DNA of 64,000 bases, taken from NCBI GenBank assembly GCA_026419785.1, contig JAODTK010005603.1:62001-126000 (forward strand), read 5' to 3'. Made by a program: the position numbers and the translations under genes. Each line of letters opens with the position of its first letter. The stretch's first letter is position 1. Under the pieces are notes generated by a model. The model saw only the letters and a program-made list of their open reading frames with translations. It searched no databases and had not been told where the DNA came from. Below, one piece after another: positions 1 to 11,205 of this stretch. The DNA is from Sclerodactyla briareus. Lineage: Eukaryota; Echinodermata; Holothuroidea; Dendrochirotida; Sclerodactylidae.

Positions 1-274
1 TTGATCTCTTTCGGGTGGCCATGGTGTTAAAGGTCGAATCTTGAATAAATGTGCTTATTAAGACACACGCTGTCCGGGGCTGTAGGGTGCCTCAATACCT
101 TCACAAAGTGCATTATTGAATGACCCATTTAACCTGTACACCGTTGTCGCTTCACAGTCTATAAAATGTCTTCTTTTCCCGAAATTGTCCGGTTTTCATG
201 TCACCAAATTTCTTGAATAAGAGATGCGGGGATATATACGTCCGGCGTTTTACCCGCCCGACATTTCTAGTTTA
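1..274. other. Unannotated flank of the left duplicated segment
   Basis: Mixed-composition sequence with no gene or repeat I can identify. Similarity to the right-hand copy begins at about 275. Confidence 0.5.
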
Positions 275-1116
275 AGATGGTTGTGGATGACATAGAGTCG
301 AAGTTGAAAAGACGCACCTGCGTAGTGATTCCTTGCCTGAATGGTTGTCAACTACTCAAAGCAAAACACTTCGTATGGAAACTCGCCACAGACAGGGCTC
401 ATGTATATAGGCCTGCCATATTTCTTTTTGTGTAATGGTGATATTACTATTACTGTCCACGCCAAGTGCCACAGGGCAGTATCGGTTCTTTGCCGCGCTG
501 TCACGTGACTGAACTTTCGTCACAGTTATCTCGATTTCTACAGCACGTTTTTGGCTGGGATTTGGGGTCTTCATTTCTGAGGATGCTGAGAGAAGACCTG
601 AGTGGCGTTCAGTGAAGAAGTTGGATTCCGAATTATTCTGAAATTCTGGGGGGGGGGAAAGGATTTTAGTGTTCGACTGGGCTCCAGTACAAATGGAATG
701 ACCAACATATAATTTGTGATCTGCTATACACATATCGCCTCTGTCATTAGGAAAATTTGTTTTGTAAAGGCACCTCGAATTTTATGATGTTCCAGACATG
801 CTATATTTTTTCCACCGGAACTTCCCGGCGATATGAATTTTTCTCCTATAACCAGGTGCATTTGGGCACTAGAAGATAATTATGGCGAACGCGTATAAGT
901 AATCTGGCTTGGATAACGGCCAGATCCATTAACAAGCACACGTGCATTGATTAGAATTTTTTCTATGTACAGATAAGCGCAAAGTCTGACAACATATTTA
1001 CTATTGCATCCGCTGAAGAACTTCAAAAGGACACTTTTCAGGCAATAATCCTATACAATCATCACGAGATGACCATGGTTCCTCTGCAGAGTGCATATCT
1101 GCAGAGTGACTCCACA

Positions 1117-1117
<1 letters not shown>

Positions 1118-1156
<39 letters not shown>
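1118..1156. repeat. Homopolymer A run (39 bases)
   Basis: An uninterrupted A tract. The matching site in the right copy (near 58175) has no A run, only ATTTCCACTAGTATGC. It is an insertion or expansion specific to the left copy. Confidence 0.95.
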
Positions 1157-1158
<2 letters not shown>

Positions 1159-1637
1159 GTATGCTTTTTTTCACCCGCATGTTGTAGTATTTTTGATTTC
1201 CAGTACATTCTTCGTTTCTGAGAATACGCTCCGAATGGGAATAAAAGGATGCAGTGTATACTCGGCCCTTCAGAAATGTGAGTCCTTGGCTTTTTGGTTG
1301 TGTGCGATATTTTTTCCTGTCGTCTCACTCGTCTGATGTTGAGGATTCATGGTATTGACCAAGGAATTTAAGGAGATTTGACATGCCTTCCCTCCCATCC
1401 AAAATATCAACTTTCCTACGTTTCCTGTTGTTTCTACGTCAGATTATGATAACCGCACGAGCTTCTTGCTTCTTCAACATTGACCCTAATGGTGTTCCTA
1501 GAATGTGAATCATAATTGTCGAATTGAACAAGTCTAAACGTTCTAAAAATTTATTCTGTCATATCGAAGGGGGGAAGCATACGCAGCAAAATCACTATTA
1601 TTGATATATGCCCTCGTTTCGCACTTAACGCACGTTC

Positions 1638-1985
1638 TATTACATATCCCCGCGACACTGGAAGTGTCCTGGATATTATGTTTTTTGGGGTGTAGCCCGC
1701 CCGCCGTCTCCGTCTGCCGTCTCCGCCGCCGCCGTCTCCGTCTTTCTCCGTCCCCGCCGCCGGCTCCGCCCACCGAACTCTAGCCGTTAGCGCAATAACC
1801 TGACAACTCTTCAACGCTTTATCGATTGATCTGAAACTTGGTAACATGTCCGCTGTATAACATCCTCGAATGAGTCGAACGGGCATTACTCCTGTCTGCT
1901 GCCCTCTATTTGCAGGTTGTACACGGAAATCTGAGTTTATCCGATTTTCTCGGAACGTATTGGGTGGGGACAAGTGGGGTCCCGA
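1638..1985 (+). mobile_element. MITE family P, copy 1 (left end and part of body)
   Basis: It begins with the family terminus (TATCCCCGCGACAC...GTGTCC..GGATATTATG), then GTAGCC and a CCG/GTC-rich stretch, then GTTAGCGCAATAAC and the body block CTGCTGCCCTCTATTTGCAG. It stops in a TTA repeat at about 2006 without the expected right inverted end. The complete copy is at 26773-27347. Confidence 0.7.
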
Positions 1986-2005
1986 AAAATATGACAGTGA
2001 TTCAT

Positions 2006-2076
2006 TATTATTGTTTTATTTTATTATTAGCATTATTATTATTATATTATTAATATTATTATTATTATTATTATTA
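2006..2076. repeat. TTA/ATT microsatellite
   Basis: Nearly pure TTA/ATT trinucleotides joined to the family G edge. The right duplicate has a much longer and more complex run at the same place (61161-61409). Confidence 0.9.
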
Positions 2077-2620
2077 ACAACACCGGACGCATCTAGTGTT
2101 TAAACCTACTAACCACGGTGTTTAATTTCTAAGAACCATTTTCTAAATGTCAACCGATAGCGCCTACTAAAATACTATTAAAACTTCGGAATTGACTGGT
2201 TTTGGAGATTTAATTTAACTAGCATATACTTGGTCACATCCATGGTTTAAACATACGCATTATGTTGTTCAATAGGGTGTCTGGGGGGCCGTTAAAAATA
2301 GAGAAACATTGTATAAGATATCATTAAGAGTGTTGAGACAGTTAAGAGTGTTGTTGGAACATAATTTGACATAACATTGTTTCTCTACTCTGCAACTTTC
2401 GGGCTAACAAGCCCAGTAAGATTGCAGGGGAATCCACGGGAACGACTACGAAGTACCACGCGGGCGGGCGGGTGAAATCGTTACTTGACCGATTCGAGAA
2501 AACGCCCGGCCGCCCGCGTGCATGGAAACTGGTCTATTGAAAACTATGGTTGGCGATTTTAACCCGCCCGCCCGCCCGCCCGCCCGCCCACTTGCATGGA
2601 AACGCGAGGATTCATGCGAG
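2065..2620 (+). repeat. GC-rich dispersed repeat family G, copy 1
   Basis: A TTA repeat, then CACCGGACGCATCTAGTG, TTAAACCTACTAACCACGG, GGCCGTTAAAAATAGAGAAA, and inverted blocks around GCGGGCGGGCGGG with AAATCG..ACTTGACCGATTCGAGAAAA and CGTGCATGGAAAC. Other copies: 12420-12915 (inverted), 16030-16330, 25735-25920, 50880-51245 and 61408-61795. Confidence 0.8.
2562..2590 (-). other. G-quadruplex-capable tract
   Basis: The minus strand has seven GGG runs separated by single C bases, inside family G copy 1. Shorter versions lie in the other copies. Confidence 0.7.
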
Positions 2621-3059
2621 TACAAAACATGAAAACGTGGCTGAGAGCTTCATTAGTTTGAGAGAAGATAGATATAGTTAGACGAGTTCCGTGCAGCAAA
2701 GAACGACTCTAATAAGATGGAACAACACTAACAAGGCTCAGAGCACCGCGCGTACCAATTGCGGCATTGAGGCCGTTCTCACTGACTCGAGAGAATATCG
2801 TCCCTCATAAAGCAAGAATAACGGTCCCTTATTCAATGAGTTGGTCAAAATTGTTTGTCGCTCCAACACTACTAATTACTCATCATACATTTCACTCTTC
2901 TAAGACATCAATTCTCTCTCGCAAAACTGGCAATTGTAACAACCATAAAAAACCGCCCCACCAACCGCACCTATGGAATCCTAGCCCCAATCTCTCCTTC
3001 TTTAGTTCATTTAGTGAAGGCGGATAAAACTTGATGGGTAATCTTCCTTACTCATTAAT

Positions 3060-3455
3060 ACGTATTGACTGTCTGCATCTTGTTGGAAGCCCGCTGGACT
3101 CTTTCCCCCAACACAATTCGCCGTTGTACAAGGCATGTCTCCTTGAATGTTCCACGCTATAAAGGCCTACAATTATAGAGCGGTTTAGGTAGTGGGTATA
3201 ACCCACGCGTCACATCATTTGTGGTATCTGCGAGGTAACGTGTGCGCCGCTGAGATGGCTATATACTAGTGTTATGAGGCTAAAGTGCACCTGGTCGGGT
3301 GCGAGTCGTTCTTTACCCAGTCTATATTCACTTTGATGAGGCGGTTGTGGTCGCTAGAATTCGTGCACGCATCCACTCCATACCATAGAGGTTGAGAAGT
3401 GTATGTTATACAAAAGTAACGTACAAACCAGAAAGCAAAAAACAAAACCCAGTTC
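3060..3455. other. About 400 bp present only in the left duplicate
   Basis: In the right copy, sequence equivalent to 3055 joins almost directly to sequence equivalent to 3456 (about 62150-62190). I see no inverted ends or clear target duplication, so this may be an insertion here or a deletion there. Confidence 0.6.
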
Positions 3456-4351
3456 CTTGACTGATCCTGATCAGCGAGTACTGTCGAATTTTGACTCATG
3501 TACTCGATATGGGAAACCGACACGGACATTAGTTGAGCAGAATCACATCTAGAAACTAGTTGAATATCAATTTTTCAGCATTTCCTATATAACCCAGATA
3601 TTTATAATAAAACACGGGGCTTAGAAATTGCAGCTAGGGCCCAGGGTTCGCAGACCCGGAACATTATAATAGCCTATGCGGACGAAATATAATTCTAGAA
3701 GATGCCGCTTCTCAGACCGTAACCAACGACTGGACACAATCAGCTTTATAAATTGCATGTACAAATGATGGATACTTTCATGTCCAGCCTCGTATTATTC
3801 ACGAGAAAAACATCTAAACATCAAAGTATAGCTCCCTGACTATGGGTCGTAGTGCACCTGCTGGTCTCTCATGTTTCCTATTAATCTTCTTGTGATGTAG
3901 GGGGAGAACGTAAGGCGTTTCCGTATGACTTGCATGTATCAACCGCCGTGAGAATGAGCTATAATGTTCTGCTCCGTACAAACATTCACCCGTAGTTCCA
4001 AATCATAGGGCTAAGATTCCACATTTGTCGATACGGTATGTTTAAGAGGAGCATTAAAACTGCATGATGAGTTGATGAGTCTATAAACGATCTAGCTATA
4101 CACGCAGAAGATATTCTATAGAAATTGATTTACCGTGACCAGCATCACGCCACCTTGGTACATCTGGTTTTTGCCTATATAGAATCACAGTTCCATTTTT
4201 ATTTGAATGACTTTTCATTGCAGTTAGGCTACTGACTTGTCCCACTCAGCTGAAGGCAAGGAACCGTTCAGTCACTGTTGTAAGTTCTCGTGTTCCCCAC
4301 TCAACGCTCAGGAGTAGCCTATATATCATACCTCACGCCACTCACTACCTC

Positions 4352-4668
4352 ATGAGAGCACATGCCAGGAAGGCACCTCGCCGCATCTACCACCCACCAC
4401 TTCTCAATCACGACGGCGGCCTCCTCCGGCAAGCAACCAGGTCTGGGCCGGGCCTGGTCAATCACCCGACTCCCGATGTACCCGCGACGCCTGCCCCAAC
4501 CATGAGCTACGAGGGCGTCCCTGGCGGTCGCCTCACCCGCCGATCCCCTTCACACATGACACGGTGGTCGATCGTTCGTGGGATGCGCGCCATATCCCGA
4601 AAGGGGCAGTTCGATCGCGAATCCTGGCAGCCACGTCCCTCTCCGCCTACCCGAACCCGGCAATTAGG
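4352..4668 (+). pseudogene. Proline/arginine-rich reading frame, left copy, cut by element X
   Basis: Starts MRAHARKAP, with GQATRPGP-like and PAPT segments. The same start (MEAHARKA) and pattern recur in the right copy at 63046. The two frames diverge by many indels. Both are interrupted by element X at the same place. I do not recognise the family. It may be the 5' part of a gene or just GC-rich sequence that happens to be open. Confidence 0.35.
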
Positions 4669-6039
4669 CAGGGCGACTATCATGGGGTACCAGGGGACAT
4701 CGCCCCCTCCCCCTTAGTTTTTGGTTGGGGACGCAACTCATTTTGTCCCCACATATTTGAGCCCGACTGCTTTCGCTGACAATATCCGACAAATCCAGCA
4801 GCAGCCATGTTCATACAATGCTACTGACCTAATGAGCTGTTGAGTGAATTCCTGCGCTCCTTAGCGAATTTTTGGCGGCTCTACTGCTCTTGCACTTATA
4901 ACCGTAGTGTTCAACTAGAATGTGCCTTGTGCAGACATACGATGTTCCTTACACATATGATGTTTCCTTAACAACAAAAAATTACTCAGGGTTCTCTTAA
5001 TTATCATGAAGAAAGGGTTCTCCTCCAATTCCTATCGTTTGCAACAAGACGGCTTTACACTGGTGTGATGCTCCTTCAAACCACTAACATACAAACACTA
5101 CATTGCGATGCAAGGGGGTTGAGGCGACGGGGTAGGTCTACTACCACCCTGCGGATCGGCACTTTTTTTTTTTTTTCGTTCTTTATCGAGTGCGCAACCA
5201 ATTGTTGAAAGTTGCGTGCACGCGGTGCACATACTATCATATGAGGGCAACACTGCGGCACTGAAAATGGCGGCAAGGAACACCAACAAATGGGTTGTCA
5301 TCTTCAAATTCAAGTGAAGAAAAGGCCAAGTCCAAATTTCGATGGAATGCCCAAAAGTGTAAACTTTGTGTTTTTTGAAGGGAAGGTTGAGGCGTATGGG
5401 GTAAGTCACCAACCTTGCGGGACCTGTGATTCTTTTGACATATATGTCTATTTGCAAATTCAAAATAGAGTATTCGCAATCAATTTATGGGTGCGACCAT
5501 CTCGTTGTAAAGTTGGGTGCGTGCACGGTGCACATACTAAGGGGGGGGGCACACATTGCGGGTGGAAACCTCTCTAAAAGATAATAATTCGTGCACAGAG
5601 TATGACATTATTAAAAATTCAGTTGCACTCCCATGCGCTGTGGTCCGCAAAGAAGATTAAAAAATGGGGGCCAGTGCAATGTCGGTGGTCAAATTGGATC
5701 CTGCAAAAATATCGCGCTCCGCGCGAACGTAGTGGTTGTTTCATTGTCCATTCCCATTGCTCCTTTCATGACCGTAACCTCACTTACATGGTATTTTAAA
5801 AGGTCACTTGCACTCAACGCAAAACTTTGAAATTGATCCCTGAGGCGATAGGCTTTTGGAGAATCTCTCCTAAAATACTTTTTTTTAATCAATATTAGGA
5901 ATGAGCTTACTGGTCCATAAGGCACGGGAAGTGCTGTTTACGCAATCTTGGGGGTCTGTCAAACGAATTGTTTTCCCTTGTACACTACACGCCAACCTTG
6001 TACTCCCCTTCCCCATCGCCAACACAAATCGCCCACTTG
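4669..6039 (+). mobile_element. hAT-like non-autonomous element X, copy 1
   Basis: The left end is CAGGGCGACTATCATGGGG. The right end is CGCCAACACAAATCGCCCACTTG, whose complement begins CAAGTGGGCGATTTG. These match the two ends of copy 2 (58725-61142, reversed). Inside are two diverged tandem modules, each with GGTTGAGGCG, a T-run or dinucleotide stretch, and GTGCACGCGGTGCACATACT-like sequence (about 5115-5290 and 5380-5570), and a CGCGCTCCGCGCGAACGTAG palindrome at 5713-5732. No transposase frame is seen. Possible degenerate 8-bp flanks: GCAATTAG and GCATAAGT. Confidence 0.7.
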
Positions 6040-6199
6040 GCATAAGTACGTGATCCTGCCAGCGGTCACCCAGGATTGCGTTGAAGTAAGGTACGTCAAA
6101 AAAAAGAATCCAATCGCCGTCTCAGCCCAATAGTGATAGCGTCCAAGCCGCACTAGAATGTAAGTAGTTACGAACTTGAAGAACATTTTCATCTAACAA

Positions 6200-6770
6200 C
6201 ACGGAGCTTGTTTTTTTGCTCAGATAACAGGACCGCCACACCCACTATCCAGGAATTTCATGACTCCATTGCCAGTCCAAGGCGTAAGACCTACGGAATG
6301 ACAAGAAGCAGAGTTCTAATGAACTTGCCGAGGTAACAATGACGGGGTGACTTCCACGTTCTTGCTCAATACTTGGACAGACCCAGCGCACTGTTCAAGA
6401 TTCCACTAAAAGACTGGATCTTAGCCTTGGTCCATGACACCTGGGCCCAACGGATTTGCTTCCCGACTGAGTGTTCCAAGGGCATCAACCAGAGAAATCA
6501 CAAACTCGGCGAGTAATGCATCATCTAGGTCAGGAAACCCTGACTCCACTGATAAGACCCCGCATTGGTACTATCTCACAACCCTCTCCATAAGACCCAA
6601 ACCCCAGTCCACACAAGTGGTGAAAAGTGTTGGCGCAAGTGTGCGCCCCTGTCTCACACCCGTGGCAACGAGGAAGAAGTCAGAGACTCCACCAGAACAC
6701 TTCACAGCACTCTCACTTCCAGAATACAGAGAGGATATCAGGTGTTCAAGACAGATTGGCACACCACACT
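6200..6770 (-). mobile_element. LINE reverse transcriptase remnant
   Basis: On the minus strand the frame from 6762 reads SDFFLVATGVRQG, then LAPTLFTTCVDWGLG, the motif-B region of a non-LTR reverse transcriptase (TGVRQG.LAPTLF). It continues into a degenerate active-site stretch (LDDALLAEFV in place of L.FADD...AE), VSWTKAKIQSF, and GNGVMKFLDSG near 6230-6290. It is broken by shifts and mutations and is not functional. Confidence 0.75.
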
Positions 6771-6834
6771 GCTCGAGATTTCAGCAAGAGGCCCCTACAC
6801 AACCCTTCGAAACTGTATCTCACGGCCTATTCTA

Positions 6835-6900
6835 CTACCACCACTCTTCGGAAAACGCACCCGATTCATCTCATTCTTTCGGATTTTATTGTTGGTAAGT
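6835..6900. repeat. Short module shared with 44100-44163
   Basis: CCGATTCATCTCA, then TTTCGGATTTTATTGTTG, resemble ACCAATTCATCTCA and TTTTCGGATGTTATTGTTG at 44128-44160. It may be the edge of a dispersed element. Confidence 0.5.
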
Positions 6901-6959
6901 ATGGGATCTTTGTGGATTTGTTTTTTTTTTTTTTTTTTATTTCTGTGCTGGTAGGATGT

Positions 6960-7100
6960 GTATGGGGGTCAAGCGCGGCGTCCCCCCCCCCAATATTTTG
7001 GTTGGTGACGTGTGCACTTTGTCCCCCCCCCCCGCGGGTATTTTATATACCACTAGTGTTCAGACATATAATATGCCTTGCGCAGACATATGATCAGTGT
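6960..7100 (+). mobile_element. hAT-like element X, short left-end fragment
   Basis: GCGCGGCGTCCCCCCCCC, CAATATTTTGGTTGGTGACG and GCGCAGACATATGATC match the left parts of copies 1 and 4. Both termini are absent. Confidence 0.55.
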
Positions 7101-7104
7101 TAGA

Positions 7105-7230
7105 GGACTCGGGTTAGGCCGGCCTCCGCCTCGAGGCCGGCCTCGAGGTCAGTTTTTCAGCGGTCTCGGCCCTCGCCCAGAGGCTGCAGCCTCGGGTTTT
7201 GGGCCGAGGCCTGGTCGGGGCCGGACAATA
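7105..7230. other. CpG-rich palindromic patch
   Basis: Overlapping palindromes built from GGCC and CCTCGAGG (GGCCGGCCTCC, CCTCGAGGCCGGCCTCGAGG). A similar but shorter patch is at 8900-8965. No gene seen. Confidence 0.6.
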
Positions 7231-7239
7231 TTTTTTTGC

Positions 7240-9034
7240 TAATAAAATGAAAAAAAATAAAAACATTTTTGTCACAAATGAATGCGTCCGGATTTGTTTG
7301 AATACAACCCGGCAACTTGACTACGTAGAATACCGGTATCACCCAAAAGACAGCCACATAAATGTACTTGCGCTGCACTCGGGCCCGCCGTGCGCCATGG
7401 AAGTTCCCAGGGCTGGAGTGCCGACTGCCTAGCAGCGAGCTGGCCATTAGAACCAACTTAGCAGTGAATCATGCACCGGCGCGTACACCATGTGAACACT
7501 CGCTCACTATCGCCCCCCTGTGCCGTTAGGGGAGTTCCGAGGTGAAAATTCTAGTCTCCTGGGTATAAGCCTGGAACTTAAAAATACCAAAGAATGTGTT
7601 TCTGGGCTGCAGATCATGGAATGTATTTTTAATATTTAATATAAAATGATATGTGCGGGGACGTTGGCATCAGTGATACCAGTCCTACTCTAGGCAAAAT
7701 TAATGGCGTCTGCACTCTGCAGTGCTTGAATAGCAATTTGTTTTTTTTCTTGTTTGTAATTTATTTAAAACCTATTCAGTATTAGGCTGTCAAATGTAGG
7801 CATAACGGACACTGTAGTTCTGTAGTCTGTAATAAAAAAATCCACCAATTATTCATTTTATTCCTTTATTTATGATCGACTTTAGTCAGAGGAATATATG
7901 CAGTCATGACAGTGTGTGTTAGTGTTGTGTTGGTGTGTATGGTGTTGTGTTGTGTGTGCGTGTGTAATAGGTGTGTGTGTCAGTGTGTGACGCCTGGCCC
8001 GGTTAACGCGATAAAACTCGACACACAATCAAGGTTCATACTTGGTATGCGGATTCCCCATAATGGCGTACCTGATCCATGGTGTTTTGTGGTGCAGGTC
8101 AGAAGTCTCATCTGAGGTCAACACACTACAAGCAGTCAAGGTAAGCCTCTTGGCTTTCTGGTTTGGTTTGGTCACTGTATGTGTTTTGGATTGATTGCGT
8201 GAATGTATTGCTTACGCCTAGCCAAGATGATTTTAACGTTATTTTTCTAAAATATGTGTCGACACAAAATTGATTGGATGGGCAGGTAGCTACTAATTAA
8301 TTTCCATAACCTTTTTTAAGGCCAGAAGATGGTGCGGCCAGAATCAAGTACTTTGCTCTATATTCCCTGGCTAGGAATGTTGTCATCTGTCCTAGTTAAT
8401 AGTGCGCCAGTGGAAAGAATGTGCCAGCCATTGGGGGGGGGGAAGGGGGAGGGGGGGGGGTAGTCTGAACCCACCACAGGGCGAAGCTTCTCCAGAGATG
8501 CTGGAATACTCATGTACTCAGCTATGAGGCCAGTACCTGTGCACTCATGAAAGAGGGCACAACGTGTGAAGAGTGGAACAGCCAACCAAGTGGTCAACTA
8601 TACAAAAGTAATTTAGGGTGAGGGTTAAATTTGATGAAGAAGTATATCCTTCAGAGCAAATCTCACAAGCATAACATTTTTACAACTGCATTCATGATTT
8701 TTCTTCATTCTGAAGTAGCCTACGGACTTCAAGATTAACATTGTTGCATATCAACTCGGAGGTTCAATCTTCCTTTTTGGGTTAAAACCTCTCTATTCCA
8801 TATATTAATCCTAATGAAAATTGGAGCCAGGGGAAGACAAAACGAAAGTATATATGCTTTAAACAGTGGTAATTCAAAATTTCATACTATAATATTATTG
8901 CCCGGCCTAGGAAGGTTGTGGCCTCGGGGCTCGACCTCAGGGGTGCGCCACGGCTTTGGATGTAGCGGCCTCCGACTACAAACACTGCCTTGAATTTCCT
9001 TAACAAAAATGCCCGAAATTTAATATGGGTGTTT
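7240..9034. other. Non-coding stretch with GT repeats and a poly-G tract
   Basis: No gene recognised. It holds a GT-rich run (7913-7985) and a G-rich tract at 8433-8460 that could fold as a G-quadruplex. Confidence 0.6.
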
Positions 9035-9600
9035 TAATTATATCCCGCGACATGAGTAGTGTATGGGGAATATTCATGGTTTTGGATGTGGAGCCGCCCA
9101 GCCTCCAACCGCCGCCGTCCCAGCCGCCGCCGCCAAAACTTGAGGGTTTAGCGCAATAAACTCTTTAAAGCTTCATTTGAATGATGGAAAATTGGTGCAA
9201 TGTTGCCTCTAGTGAAATCTCGGATGAGTTCGAAAAGTGGGCATTACTGCATGTTGCTTGCCATCTAATTTTGCAGATTTCACACGGAAATACTGAGTTT
9301 ATGCGATTTACACGAAACTTGGGGGTTGGGGACAAAAGTTGGTCACGAAACAGACGTAATTTCAAGGTCCCAACCCCCGGGGAGGTCAAATTTTGTGTAT
9401 TCCGCAATTTTTCCAATTCGTCGGATTACCACCAAAACTCGGTGATGTGGACTGTTGTTAGTCCGAAACAACATGAAGGTCATTTCGAGGTCACAGGAGT
9501 CAAAATTGGATGAATCATGCAATTTTTCTAAGTTGTCGTATTTGAACAAAACTTGAGAATGTGGACTACACGAACCTGAACAACGGGTAGGGGCATTTCA
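9035..9600 (+). mobile_element. MITE family P, copy 2 (right end missing)
   Basis: It starts TAATTATATCCCGCGACATG, with GCCGCC and CCGCCGCCGCC stretches, then GTTTAGCGCAATAAACTC and the body block AAATCTCGGATGAGTTCGAA shared with 26930-26955. The repeated GGTCATTTCGAGGTCA-type units follow. No right terminal inverted repeat is visible. Confidence 0.7.
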
Positions 9601-9699
9601 AATTCTGGAGGTCAAATGGACATACTTCAATGTTGCTTCCTTAAAACGAGGGTCCACAGAGGCTGTTTCTGAGGGGATATACACGTTGGACGTTTACCG

Positions 9700-9955
9700 C
9701 CTGCACTTGTATAGTGATCAATGAAAGAAGGTCATCCTCAACCCTTCATTGCATAAGGGGACTGGCTTCACCAGGCTTGGTGTGCTCCATTCTTCATTGG
9801 ACGTCGATTTCCCGCTAGGGAACAGTTAGTTGTAAAATGAATGAAAAAACTAAATACATCGTAGGTCTACCACCTGGGGGATCGGTGATTTTTTTCATTT
9901 TTATGTCATGAGTGCGACTGTACGCACCCGTCCAGCGTGTTGTGAGTCTTTAGGA
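9700..9955 (+). mobile_element. hAT-like element X, internal fragment
   Basis: GGCTTGGTGTGCTCCATTC, GTCGATTTCCCGCTAGGGAA and GGTCTACCACCTGGGGGATC match internal parts of element X as read in reverse from about 60650-60800. No termini. Confidence 0.5.
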
Positions 9956-10271
9956 TAGACCAACGTGGACAGAACCTTGTGACTTTACACAGATCTCTCG
10001 ACTGGATTAGACGGGAGAGATAGATGACCAACCAAGGTATATAGGGTGTCTTTCCCTTCTATTGCGTGTTTGAATAAGAACAAAGTATATGAAACTGTAA
10101 AACGAAAATGGAATTACGACGGCACATATAACACAATGTCAAATACCCAAAGGAATCCACGCCCAGTCAATTACTTCAATTAAATGAAATACGATGCGAG
10201 AGTTCCAAATTATCCCAAGGGCAATATTCGGCGAAATCCCGTCTAGGGTTAACATGGTATGACGCTCCACG

Positions 10272-11205
10272 CGAGATCGATACCTCACAAGCATGCGCCC
10301 CCGTCTCCCCACAGGTGCCTCCACTGCATGAGATCCGTCTCTCTAAAGGTACCTCATTGCAGGCTCTCCGTCACTCGACAGGTACTATCACTGCAAGCGC
10401 TCGTCTCTCGGCCAGGTATTCCGCGGCAGGCCCCGTCACTCGACAGAAACCTTCACTCCAAGCACTCCGTCTCTCGACAGTTACCTCCACTGCATGCGCT
10501 GCGACATTCGACAGTCTCGCCGTCACTCGACTGGTACCTTCACTGCATGCGCTCGACAATCGCTCAGGGACCTTCACTCATGCGACTCCGCCAATCGACA
10601 GGTACCTTCACTGCAGGTCTCCGTCACAGACAGGTATTTGTCACTGCACTCGCTCCGTCCGCGACAGGTATTTCGCTGAGGCACTTCCGTCACTCGACAG
10701 GATACATTCACTGCAAGAACCAGTCTTCGACAGGTACCTCCACTGAAGGCTCTCCGTCACTCGAAAGGTACTTTCACTGCATGCTCTCCGACTCTCGACA
10801 GATACCTTCACAGCAAGCGCTCCGTCTCTCGACAGGTATTTCCGATGCAGGCCCTTCAGTCTCTCGACAGGGACCTCAAGCACGCATCCGTCTCTCGACA
10901 GTACCTTACTGATGCGCTCCGTCTTCGGACAGGTCACCCAGGCATGCGCTCCGTCCTCGTCAGATACCTTCACTGCAGGATCTCCGTCACTCGAAGGTAC
11001 TTTCACTGCAAGCGCTCAGTCTCTCGACAGTATTCCGAGCAGGCCCTCCGTCTTCGACTGTACTTAACGGCATGCACTTGTCTCGACCGGTACATTCACT
11101 GCATGCTCTCCGACTCTCGACAGATACCTTCACAGCAAGCACTCCGACAATCGACAGATAACTCATGCATGCGTCCGTCATCGACAGGTACCTTCACTGT
11201 CCACC
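10272..11205 (+). repeat. 34-bp minisatellite A (about 27 units)
   Basis: The unit contains CTCCGTCTCTCGACAGG followed by TACCTTCACTGCATGCG, 34 bases. Adjacent perfect-length units can be counted at about 10540-10610. Units vary by substitution and by 1-2 base gaps. Because 34 is not a multiple of three, the long open frames across it are a by-product of the repeat. Confidence 0.92.

Larger units (their letters stand above)
275..5500 (+). repeat. Left copy of a long direct duplication (partner about 57305-64000)
   Basis: Many blocks match the right-hand copy in order and orientation. Examples: 480-590 with 57535-57645 (TTATCTCGATTTCTACAGCA), 1165-1290 with 58185-58310, 1550-1700 with 58565-58730, 2080-2350 with 61405-61640, 3580-3870 with 62320-62610 and 4020-4700 with 62750-63350. 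Nested elements sit at the same relative positions in both copies, so this is duplication of one locus rather than independent insertions. Differences: a 39-base A run only here (1118-1156), about 400 extra bases here (3060-3455) and a 2.4-kb element only in the right copy. Confidence 0.85.

Noticed and set aside
1118-1156. Poly(A) tail of a retrotransposed gene copy
   Set aside because: The sequence on both sides is collinear with the right duplicate, so nothing was inserted apart from the A run itself.
10272-11205. CRISPR-like array of short direct repeats
   Set aside because: Units are contiguous with no unique spacers and vary along their length. The surroundings are eukaryotic and there are no cas genes.
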